From positions 4,774,001 to 4,838,000 of the forward strand of contig NZ_VIVR01000001.1 in assembly GCF_007828955.1 (NCBI RefSeq): a stretch of 64,000 nt of DNA, read 5' to 3'. Below, one piece after another: positions 24,363-33,200 of the stretch (position 1 is its first letter; each line of letters starts with the position of its first letter). A model generated the notes under the pieces. That model did no database searches. It was not told where the DNA came from and was given only the letters and a program-made list of their open reading frames with translations. The position numbers were made by a program, and so were the translations under genes. The DNA is from Kitasatospora atroaurantiaca (lineage in GTDB: Bacteria > Actinomycetota > Actinomycetes > Streptomycetales > Streptomycetaceae).

Positions 24363-25313
24363 ATGAGGGTGCTGCTGCTGGGTGCCGACGGCTTCATCGG
24401 CCGTCGGGTCGCCGACCGCCTGCTGACCGAGGAGGAGTTGCAGGTCACCGTGCTCGGCCGGCGTGACTCGGCCGACATCCGCTTCGACCTGACGGCGGGC
24501 AGCCCCGGGGCGCTGGCCAGATTCCTGGACGCGGTGGCCCCGCAGGTGGTGATCAACTGCGCGGGCGCGACCTACGGGTCCTCACGCACCCTGATCAAGT
24601 CGAACACCCTTGCCGTGGCGACGGTCTGCGAGGCGATCCGGCGCAGCCGGGAGCCGGCCCGGCTGGTGCACGTGGGCTCGGCGGCCGAGTACGGGCCGAT
24701 GCCGGCCGGTGCGCCGATCCCCGAGGGCGCCGAGCCGCGGCCGGTCGGCCCGTACGGGGTCTCCAAGCTGGCCGGTACCGAGCTGGTGATCTCCTCCGGT
24801 CTGGATGCCGCGGTGCTGCGGGTTTTCGACGTGGTCGGCCCCGGTTCCCCGACCGCCTCGCTGTTCGGGCGGCTCGCGGAGGGCCTGCGGCGGGCCCTGG
24901 AGCACGACGAGTCCCAGGTGCGGATGCCGGACCTGTCCGGATACCGAGATTTCGTGGACGTCCGGGACGTCGCCAGGGCGATCCAGGCGGCTGCCGTGTC
25001 CGCCGCCACGGGCGTGATCAACATCGGCAGCGGCCATGCCGTCCGGGCCCGGGACGCGGCCCAGCTGCTGGTCCGCGCCTCCGGATTCGAGGGCACGGTC
25101 AGCGAGGACGCCCGCCAGGTGCTGGTCCCCGGCCAGACCGCCACCGGCCCCGACCAGCTGCAGCGGACGCTGGACCCGCGCCCCGTCATCGAGCCCGTTC
25201 AGTGGCGGCAGGCCGACGTCCGTACCGCCCGGGATCGTCTCGGCTGGCGGACACAGGTCCCGCTGGAGGAGTCGCTCGGGGACATCTGGCTGGAGACGGC
25301 CTGCCGGGTCTGA
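24363..25313 (+). CDS. NAD-dependent epimerase/dehydratase (extended SDR)
   Basis: The 316-aa protein starts with the Rossmann nucleotide-binding motif GADGFIGRRV, has NCAGATYG, and the catalytic SSA/YGVSK set (VHVGSAAEYG, then YGVSK). It probably epimerises or dehydrates a nucleotide sugar. It is the third gene of the glycosyltransferase cluster, 46 bp after the membrane protein gene, and may supply the donor sugar. Confidence 0.88.
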   Translation: MRVLLLGADGFIGRRVADRLLTEEELQVTVLGRRDSADIRFDLTAGSPGALARFLDAVAPQVVINCAGATYGSSRTLIKSNTLAVATVCEAIRRSREPARLVHVGSAAEYGPMPAGAPIPEGAEPRPVGPYGVSKLAGTELVISSGLDAAVLRVFDVVGPGSPTASLFGRLAEGLRRALEHDESQVRMPDLSGYRDFVDVRDVARAIQAAAVSAATGVINIGSGHAVRARDAAQLLVRASGFEGTVSEDARQVLVPGQTATGPDQLQRTLDPRPVIEPVQWRQADVRTARDRLGWRTQVPLEESLGDIWLETACRV

Positions 25314-25474
25314 GGCTCTCGAGCAGGATCGGGCCCCTGTGGTTGGCCCACTGCCCCACCTGCCGGCTGCCCACGTGGCGGAGCCTCTTAACCAGGCGCG
25401 TTTTCCTGCGCGGCGCGTATACCCCGGTCCCACGATCCGGTGTCGGTCGTCTCGCCTGTCGGACGGCCTGTCTC

Positions 25475-25501
25475 GGAATACCGGAGCGGCATGACACTGT
25501 T
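25475..25501 (+). promoter_or_regulatory. SigR-type promoter upstream of moeZ
   Basis: GGAAT (25475-25479) and GTT (25499-25501) are separated by 19 nt, close to the SigR/SigH consensus GGAAT-N18-GTT. The GTG of moeZ is about 55 nt downstream. From memory, moeB/moeZ is a SigR (thiol-oxidative stress) target in Streptomyces coelicolor. Confidence 0.6.
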
Positions 25502-25556
25502 GGCGTAGCTGTAATCGAAAGCTGTAACCGAACTACTGACGACCATCGGAGTCCCC

Positions 25557-26735
25557 GTGTCGCTGCCACCCCTGGTCGAGCCGGCCGCCGAGCTCACCGT
25601 CGACGAGGTCCGCCGGTACTCCCGCCACCTGATCATCCCCGATGTCGGGATGGCCGGGCAGAGGCGGCTGAAGAACGCCAAGGTGCTGTGCGTCGGCGCC
25701 GGCGGCCTCGGCTCGCCCGCGCTCATGTACCTGGCCGCGGCGGGCGTCGGCACGCTCGGCATCGTCGAGTTCGACACCGTTGACGAGTCCAACCTGCAGC
25801 GGCAGATCATCCACGGCCAGTCCGACATCGGCCGCTCCAAGGGCGAGTCGGCGCGGGACTCGGTCAAGGAGATCAACCCCTACGTCAACGTGATCCTCCA
25901 CGAGGAGCGCCTCGACAACTCCAACGTCATGGAGATCTTCTCCGGCTACGACCTGATCGTGGACGGCACCGACAACTTCGCCACCCGGTACCTGGTGAAC
26001 GATGCCGCGGTGCTGCTCGGCAAGCCGTACGTCTGGGGTTCGATCTACCGCTTCGACGGCCAGGCCAGCGTCTTCTGGGCCGAGCACGGCCCGTGCTACC
26101 GCTGCCTCTACCCGGAGGCCCCGCCGCCAGGCATGGTCCCGTCCTGCGCCGAGGGCGGCGTGCTGGGCGTGCTCTGCGCGTCCATCGGCTCGATCCAGGT
26201 CACCGAGGCGATCAAGCTGCTGGCCGGTGTCGGCGAGCCGCTGGTCGGCCGACTGATGATCTACGACGCCCTGGAGATGAACTACCGCCAGGTCAAGGTC
26301 CGCAAGGACCCGAACTGCGCGCTCTGCGGCGACAACCCGACGGTCACCGAGCTGATCGACTACGAGGCCTTCTGCGGCGTCGTGTCGGAGGAGGCCCAGG
26401 CTGCCGCCGCGGGCTCCACGATCACCTCGAAGCAGCTCAAGGAGTGGCAGGACGACAAGGAGGACATCTTCCTCGTCGACGTCCGCGAGCCCGGCGAGTA
26501 CGAGATCGTCAACATCCCCGGCGCCGTGCTGATCCCGAAGAACGAGTTCCTGATGGGCAACGCGCTGGAGACGCTGCCGCAGGACAAGAAGATCGTGCTG
26601 CACTGCAAGTCGGGCGTCCGCTCGGCCGAGGTGCTGGCCGTCCTCAAGTCCGCCGGCTTCTCCGACGCCGTCCACCTGGGCGGCGGCGTGCTCGGCTGGG
26701 TCAACCAGATCGAGCCCCACAAGCCGGTCTACTAG
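25557..26735 (+). CDS. moeZ: adenylyltransferase/sulfurtransferase MoeZ
   Basis: MoeZ adenylates the C-terminal glycine of small sulfur-carrier proteins and then transfers sulfur to form their thiocarboxylate, serving molybdopterin, cysteine and other sulfur pathways. The 392-aa product has an E1-like ThiF domain with GAGGLGSP at 47-54, a zinc site of C180/C183 and C254/C257, and the SCAEGG cysteine C197. A C-terminal rhodanese domain has its active Cys at 350 (LHCKSGVRS). GTG 25557 gives the normal N-terminus. Upstream lies a SigR-like promoter; downstream is a perfect 25-bp hairpin. moaE is also in the window. Confidence 0.94.
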   Translation: MSLPPLVEPAAELTVDEVRRYSRHLIIPDVGMAGQRRLKNAKVLCVGAGGLGSPALMYLAAAGVGTLGIVEFDTVDESNLQRQIIHGQSDIGRSKGESARDSVKEINPYVNVILHEERLDNSNVMEIFSGYDLIVDGTDNFATRYLVNDAAVLLGKPYVWGSIYRFDGQASVFWAEHGPCYRCLYPEAPPPGMVPSCAEGGVLGVLCASIGSIQVTEAIKLLAGVGEPLVGRLMIYDALEMNYRQVKVRKDPNCALCGDNPTVTELIDYEAFCGVVSEEAQAAAAGSTITSKQLKEWQDDKEDIFLVDVREPGEYEIVNIPGAVLIPKNEFLMGNALETLPQDKKIVLHCKSGVRSAEVLAVLKSAGFSDAVHLGGGVLGWVNQIEPHKPVY

Positions 26736-26744
26736 ACCTCGGCT

Positions 26745-26797
26745 GACAGCCGGAAGGGCCGCCCACTCAAGCTGAGTGGGCGGCCCTTCCGGCTGTC
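26745..26797. terminator. bidirectional terminator, 25-bp perfect stem
   Basis: 26745-26769 pairs perfectly with 26773-26797 around a three-base loop. It separates the convergent moeZ and LPG-synthase-like genes and should stop both transcripts. Confidence 0.9.
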
Positions 26798-26827
26798 GAG
26801 GACCTGTCGGAGCCCGTCCGGAACCGT

Positions 26828-29563
26828 CTAGAGCGCTCCCTTGCGCTGCAGCACGTTGTACGAGATCCAGCCCGGGATCACCGGCAGCCAGAAGGTCAGC
26901 GCCCGGTACAGGAAGACCGCCGGCGTCGAGGCCGAGGCGGGGACACCGGCGAACGTCAGCGCCGTGATCAGTGCGGCCTCCACCGCGCCGACCCCGCCCG
27001 GCGTCGGGATGGCCGAGCCGGCCGCGTTGGCGGTCAGGAAGACGACCGCCACGGCCGAGAAGCTGATCGACCCGCCGAAGGCCAGCACGGAGGCGTCGAG
27101 GCAGGCCGTGAAGCAGAGGGTCAGCAGGAGGATCCCGCCGAAGCCCGTGAACAGCTTGCCGGGCTGACGCATCAGATCGAGCATCCGGGGGACGACGCCG
27201 AAGAACAGCGAGCGCACCCGCGTCACCACGAACCGGCGCAGCGGAGCGACGGCGGCGACCACCAGGGCCAGCACCGCCGCCGTGAGGACCGCGATGATCA
27301 CCGCTCGCGAGGCGCCGAGATCCCCGTTGGTCTGGCTGCCGGTGATCAGGCCGAAGCAGAACAGCAGCAACAGGTGCCCGCTGAGGCCGGCCAGCTGCGA
27401 CGCGCCCACGCTCGCCGCCGCCGGGCCGGAGCGAATGCCGGACTTCTGCAGATACCGGGTGTTCAGCGCGATACCGCCGATCGCCGCGGGTGCGACCAGC
27501 TTCACGAAGGACCCGGCCACCTGCGCCGCGACGGTGCGGCCGAACGGCAGCCGCTCCGGCACGAAGCCGGTCAGGCTCATCGCCGCCGCACCGTAGCTGA
27601 GCACGGCGGCTACCAGGGCGACCGCCGCCCAGCCCCAGTCCATCTGGGAGAGCTTGAGCTGCGCCGGCTTGATCTGGGTCAGCGCCAGATAGGCGGCGAA
27701 GCCCAGCGCGATCACCGTGATCAGGGTCTTCGGCTTGAGCCGCTCGAGCTTGGCGGGTGCCAGCGGGGCCTCGGGCGCGATCTGCAGGATCTGGCCGCGG
27801 ATCTGGCTCAGCAGGTCCTCGCTGGCCGTGGCGATGTCCTCCTCGGCCTGCTGCTGGGTCCGCTCGCCCGCTGCCACCTGCTCCAGGGCCACCGCCTGGG
27901 CGGCGGCCTTGCGCTCCTTGACCAGGCGCTTGAGATCGATGCGGGTGGAGCGGCTCATGCCGACCGGCTGCAGCAGGGGCAGGGAGGCGGCGACCCGGTC
28001 GGCGCCGAGCACCCGGTTGGCCACCGCGACCGACCGTTCCGGCCCGACCCGCAGGGCGAAGGTGGTGAGCAGCTGCGCGACGTCGATCCGCAGGGTCAGG
28101 TCGCCCGCCGCGATGTCACCGCCGGAGAGGTTCACCAGACAGCCGGTCTTCTCGTCCACCACCAGGAGTGACTCGCCGGTGAGCCGCCGATGCGCGATCC
28201 GGCGCTCGTGCAGTGCGGTGACCGACTCCCAGAACGAGGCCATCACCTGGTCGGTGATCTCCTCGTCCTCCAGTTCGTCAAGCGTCCGCCCGGCCACCTG
28301 TTCGTACACCAGGATGGCGGCGTCCGGGCCGAGCTCGGAGGTGGCCACCAGCTGCGGGGCGCGGGCGCCGGAGGCGGCGGCCGCGTACGCGATCAGGGCC
28401 TCCTGCTCCAGTGCCTGGCGCAGCGACTGCGGGCTGCGGCGGACGGCCACCGAGCGCAGGCGCAGGCGTCGCCAGGCGCGGTAGAAGAAGCCGGATGCCT
28501 GCTGTTCCCGGTCGATGATGTGGACGTCCAGCGGCGGGCCGTCCTGCTGGACGACGTAGTAACGCCTGGTCCCGCCGGGGGCGTCGGGGGCGCGGTGCGC
28601 GCCCACCGGGGCGAAGCCGACCTTCCGCAGGCCGATCAGCAGGTGCTTCCCGGTCGGCCGGATGTTCGGCGAGCCGATCGCGTACAGCGTGCCGTACGCG
28701 ACGGACCAGCCGATCAGGACCGTCAGGATCAGCGACAGCAGCGTGGCGTAGCCGCTCACCAGTTCCGTGATCCCGCTGAGGATCACCACCACCCAGAGCG
28801 CGACCCGCCAGCGCGGGCGGCTCGACATGCCGACCGCCGTCATATAGGCGATCACCGGCGCGAGGTAGCCGTGCACCGGGTCGGTCAGCGTCTGGCCGCC
28901 GTCGGGCGGCAGCTGGGTCAGGGCGTCCCGGATCGCGGGTGGTGCCCCGGCCGCGACCCACCAGTCGACGCCCAGCGAGACCCCGTACGCGAGTACCGAG
29001 GCCAGCACGCCGTCGGCGACCCGGAGGCCGTCCCGCTTGATCAGGCGCTCGACGGCGAAGGCGAGCGGGACGGCCAGTACCGCGACGCTCGACACCAGGG
29101 CGGCGATGGTGCTCAGGACGTTCGGGATCCGGTGGGCGTTGACGGAGATGTCGTTCTCGAGGCCCGTGGTGGTCGAGATCGCGAATCTGGCGACCAGGAA
29201 GAGCGCGATGATGCCCAGGACGCCGGTCAGGAACCGGATCAGATCGGACGGCCGGTGCGCTCGGGCGGCGAGCAGCGGCTCGTCCACGGCGAGGTCGCCG
29301 CCGTTCGGTGGCTCCTCGGCCGCCACGCCCTTCTCCCCCTTGTCCGGTGATACCGGCTTGTCCAGTGATACCGGTGGTACCGGAGACACCTCTGCTGCCG
29401 ATGGTGCCGGAGACACCTCAGGCGCCGGTGGAACCCGCGGTGCCGGTGGGACCGGTCGCGGCTCCTCAGGTTCCTGCGGCAGGTCGTGGCCCGAGCCCGC
29501 GGAGCGACCGGTGGCGGACTCGTCCGAGCCCTCGTCCACGTCCACGCCTGCCGTCCCGGTCAT
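26828..29563 (-). CDS. multi-domain membrane protein: pseudokinase plus LPG-synthase TM domain
   Basis: This 911-aa protein has five parts: a Pro/Glu-rich disordered N-terminus (about 1-90); a first membrane block of about six helices (95-290); a cytoplasmic kinase-like domain (about 300-560); a linker; and a C-terminal LPG_synthase_TM (UPF0104) block of about eight helices (590-900) with the GSAIPTPGGVGAVEAAL signature. In the kinase-like part the catalytic loop reads HRRLTGESLLVV, so the catalytic Asp is replaced, and the DFG position reads LSGGD; this suggests a pseudokinase. ATG 29563 is preferred because GAGGA lies about 10 nt upstream. The function is unknown; lipid handling is an inference from the last domain. 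Confidence 0.85.
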   Translation of the reverse strand: MTGTAGVDVDEGSDESATGRSAGSGHDLPQEPEEPRPVPPAPRVPPAPEVSPAPSAAEVSPVPPVSLDKPVSPDKGEKGVAAEEPPNGGDLAVDEPLLAARAHRPSDLIRFLTGVLGIIALFLVARFAISTTTGLENDISVNAHRIPNVLSTIAALVSSVAVLAVPLAFAVERLIKRDGLRVADGVLASVLAYGVSLGVDWWVAAGAPPAIRDALTQLPPDGGQTLTDPVHGYLAPVIAYMTAVGMSSRPRWRVALWVVVILSGITELVSGYATLLSLILTVLIGWSVAYGTLYAIGSPNIRPTGKHLLIGLRKVGFAPVGAHRAPDAPGGTRRYYVVQQDGPPLDVHIIDREQQASGFFYRAWRRLRLRSVAVRRSPQSLRQALEQEALIAYAAAASGARAPQLVATSELGPDAAILVYEQVAGRTLDELEDEEITDQVMASFWESVTALHERRIAHRRLTGESLLVVDEKTGCLVNLSGGDIAAGDLTLRIDVAQLLTTFALRVGPERSVAVANRVLGADRVAASLPLLQPVGMSRSTRIDLKRLVKERKAAAQAVALEQVAAGERTQQQAEEDIATASEDLLSQIRGQILQIAPEAPLAPAKLERLKPKTLITVIALGFAAYLALTQIKPAQLKLSQMDWGWAAVALVAAVLSYGAAAMSLTGFVPERLPFGRTVAAQVAGSFVKLVAPAAIGGIALNTRYLQKSGIRSGPAAASVGASQLAGLSGHLLLLFCFGLITGSQTNGDLGASRAVIIAVLTAAVLALVVAAVAPLRRFVVTRVRSLFFGVVPRMLDLMRQPGKLFTGFGGILLLTLCFTACLDASVLAFGGSISFSAVAVVFLTANAAGSAIPTPGGVGAVEAALITALTFAGVPASASTPAVFLYRALTFWLPVIPGWISYNVLQRKGAL

Positions 29564-29706
29564 CTGGTCTTGTCCTCGTATCACCACTCACCGCCCCGAA
29601 GATGGTGGCATGCCCGGCCGACTCGCGCTGGACAGGGGCCGTATCGGGCGCGGCGAATCCCCCGCACGGGGCTCCGGAATCGACCGGATGGGGAAGAATG
29701 CCGCAG

Positions 29707-30033
29707 ATGACGGAGAGTGGGAACGCGGGCGAACTGCCGCCCTTCGCCGAGTCGGTGCTCGACCTTACCGAGCGGATCCCGCCCGGCCGGGTCATGACGT
29801 ACGGGGATGTCGCCGAGTTTATCGGCCAGGGCGGGCCCCGGCAGGTCGGCCGGGTGATGGCGCTGTACGGCGGCGCGGTGCCCTGGTGGCGGGTGATCCG
29901 GGCCGACGGCCGGCCGCTGCCCGACCACGAGGACCGGGCCCTCGCCAACTACCGGGTGGAGGGCACCCCGCTGCGCGACGTCGGCGGCGAGCCCCGGGTC
30001 GACCTGAAGCGCGCGCGCTGGGACGGGAAGTAA
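29707..30033 (+). CDS. alkyltransferase-like (ATL) DNA-binding protein
   Basis: The 108-aa protein matches the C-terminal DNA-binding domain of O6-methylguanine-DNA methyltransferase: IPPGRVMTYGDVAEFIG, then the recognition helix region RQVGRVMALY. The PCHR active site is replaced by PWWR, so it cannot accept a methyl group. ATL proteins flip out alkylated guanines and flag them for nucleotide excision repair. ATG 29707 has GGGGAAG about 10 nt upstream. It sits immediately before the adnA-type gene, as Rv3204 is near AdnAB in mycobacteria. Confidence 0.88.
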   Translation: MTESGNAGELPPFAESVLDLTERIPPGRVMTYGDVAEFIGQGGPRQVGRVMALYGGAVPWWRVIRADGRPLPDHEDRALANYRVEGTPLRDVGGEPRVDLKRARWDGK

Positions 30034-30249
30034 CCACACACCGAGGAGCCTGCGCCGCGGCCTGCCCCCGCATTCCTCACACCGGGCGCACCCGGCACCT
30101 CATGCGCCCCCTTTTTCCGGCCATCGGGCGCGGCTCGGGGTCCAGCTGCCGGGAAACGGGTGCGCGGGCGGACATGACGGGGCAGGATCGTAGGCTCGTT
30201 GCGTACGGGCCCGGCCCGGCCCACCCGATCTCCACCGCTCAGGACCTCC

Positions 30250-33200
30250 GTGACCTCCCCCTTCAGACTGGTGCGCAGCCCGCTCGCACAGCCCGCCCCG
30301 CCGATGCTGGACGCGTACCAGCGGGCGGTGGCCGAGCACGCGGGCGGTCCGCTGCTGGTGCTCGCGGGGCCGGGGACGGGCAAGACCACCACGCTGGTGG
30401 AGTCGGTGGTCCGGCGGATCGAGAGCGGTACCGACCCCGAGCGGATCCTGGTGCTCACCTTCAGCCGCAAGGCGGCGATGGAGCTCCGCGACCGGATGAC
30501 CGCCCGGCTGGGCAGCTCCCGGGTGTCCCCGCAGGCGACCACCTTCCACTCCTTCTGCTACGCCCTGCTCCGCGCGCACCAGGACCCGGAGTCGTACGCC
30601 GAGCCGCTGCGGCTGCTGTCGGGGCCCGAGCAGGACGTGATGGTCCGTGAGCTGCTCGCGGGCGGCGCCGAGGACGCCAAGCTGGGCATAGGCCGGATCA
30701 GCTGGCCGCTCGACCTGCGGGCCTGCCTCACCACCCGTGGCTTCGCCGACGAGGTCCGCGCCGTGCTGGCCCGTAGCCGCGAGCTCGGGCTCGGTGAGGC
30801 CGAGTTGGCGCGCTTCGCGGACGGCGTCCAGCGCCCCGACTGGGCCGCCGCCGCGCACTTCCTCGCCGACTACCTCGACGTGCTCGACCTGCGCGGCGTA
30901 CTGGACTACGCCGAGCTGGTGCACCGCGCGGTGCTGCTCGCCGAGCGGCCCGAGGTGGGCGCCGAGCTCCGGCAGCGGTACGAGGTGGTCTTCGTCGACG
31001 AGTACCAGGACACCGACCCCTCGCAGGTCCGGCTGCTCAGGCAGCTCGCGGGCGGCGGGCGCGACCTGGTGGCCGTAGGGGACCCGGACCAGTCGATCTA
31101 CGCCTTCCGCGGCGCCGACATCAACGGCATCCTCGACTTCCCGCAGTCCTTCCCGCAGGCCGACGGACGGCCGGCCGAGGTCAAGGTGCTGCGGGTCTCC
31201 CGGCGCTCCGGCGCCGTCCTGCTGGCGGCGACCCGGGAGCTGGCCCGCCGGATGCCGATGGGCCGGCTGCCCGCCGACAAGCTGGCCCAGCACCGCGCGC
31301 TGCTGCCCTCCCGCGAGGGGGGCAAGGTCGAGGTCTACACGTACCCGACCCCCGGCACCGAGCTGGACAGCATCGCGGACCTGCTCCGCCGCGCGCACCT
31401 GGAGGACGGGGTGCCGTGGGGCGAGATGGCGGTGCTGGTCCGGGCCGGGTCGCGCTCCATCCCGGGCGTGCGGCGGGCGCTGAGCGCGGCCGGCGTACCG
31501 CTGGAGATCGACGGCGACGACCTGCCGCTGCGCGAGGAGCCGGCCGTGGCCCCGCTGCTGCTGGCCCTGCGGGTCTGCGCCCAGCCCGCCGAGGCCTGCA
31601 CCGCCGAGCTGGCCCGCACCCTGCTGACCGGCCCGCTCGGTGGGCTGGACGGCTCCGACCTGCGGCGCTTGGGGCGCGCGTTGCGCGAGGAGGAGCGCCA
31701 GGCGCTGAGGCAATCCAGTCAGTTGCACCACCAGGGGCGCGAGGAACTGCGCGAAACGGAAGATCTGTTCCCGGAACTGGACCTTCTCGCAGCAACTGGG
31801 CACCCCGAGACCGCCCTGCGCGACCGAGTGCCTCCTGAGGTCGGCGAAGCGGTGACGGCGGGGGATCTTCCGTCTCGCGCAGTTCCCCGCGCCCCTGGGG
31901 GCGGCCCGGTGCGGTCTGCTGACGAGTTGATCCGGGAGGCGCTGGCGGAGCCCGAGCGGCTGGTCGCGATGGACCCGCTGTACGCCCGCCGGGCCCGGGA
32001 CCTGGGCGTGCTGCTGCGCAAGGTGCGCGAGCTGCTGGCCGGCGGCGGCAGTGCCGAGGATGCGCTCTGGGAGCTCTGGGACGGCAGCCGGCGCTGGCGG
32101 GAGCGGCTGGAGCGCTCCGCCCTGCGCGGTGGCGCGGCAGGCCGTAACGCCGACCGCGACCTCGACGCGCTCTGCGCCCTCTTCGAGACCGCCGCCCGCG
32201 CCGAGGAACAGGTCACCGGACACCGGGGCGCGCTGGACCTGCTGGCCGAGCTGGAGGCCCAGGACATCGCCGCCGACACCCTCACCGTCCGGGCGGTGCG
32301 GCCGGAGGCCGTACGCCTGATGACGGCCCACCGGTCCAAGGGCCTGGAGTGGCGGCTGGTCGTGGTGGCCGGGGTCCAGGACGGCCTCTGGCCGGACCTG
32401 CGGCGCCGGGGCTCCCTCCTCGAGGCGGACCGGATCGGCCGGGACGGCCTGGCCGAGCCGCTCTCCCCGTCCGCGCTGCTCGGCGAGGAGCGCCGGCTCT
32501 TCTACGTCGCCGCGACCCGGGCGAAGGAGCGGCTGATCGTCACCGCCGTCAAGGCCCCGGCCGAGGACGGCGACGAGCCGTCCCGCTTCCTGCGCGAGCT
32601 GTACCGCGAGGAGCTCGACCCTCGCACCGGCCGGGTCCGCAGCCGGACCCCGCAGGTCACCGTCGAGGACGTCACCCACCGCCCGCGCCGCCCGCTCGCC
32701 GTGTCGGCGCTGGTCGCCGAGCTGCGTGCGGTCACCGTCGACCCCGGAAGGGCGCCCGAGCTGCGCCGCGCAGCCGCCGAACGGCTGGCCCAGCTGGCCG
32801 CCGCCACCGACGAGGACGGCTACCCCCTGGTGCCCGCCGCCCACCCGGACCGCTGGTGGGGCCTGGTCGACCGGACCGACGCCCCCGAGCCGCTGCGCGA
32901 TGCGACCGAGCCCGTCCGGCTCTCCGGCAGTGGCCTGGAGCAGCTGGAGAACTGCTCGCTCCAGTGGTTCCTGGACAAGGACGTCAAGGCGGCGAGCACC
33001 ACCACGGCCGCCCAGGGCTTCGGCAACGTGGTGCACGCGCTCGCCGACGAGGTCGGCTCCGGCCGCACCCCGGCGGACCTGGCGGTCCTGATGGAGCGGT
33101 TGGACACCGTCTGGGACGCGCTCGCCTTCGACGCCCCCTGGAAGTCCCACCAGGAGAAGGACCAGGCCCGCGCGGCCCTTGAACGCTTCCTGCACTGGCA

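Noticed and set aside
31690..31920. The adnA-type gene as a pseudogene because of the repeat insertion
   Set aside because: The frame is open throughout and all downstream helicase and nuclease motifs are intact.
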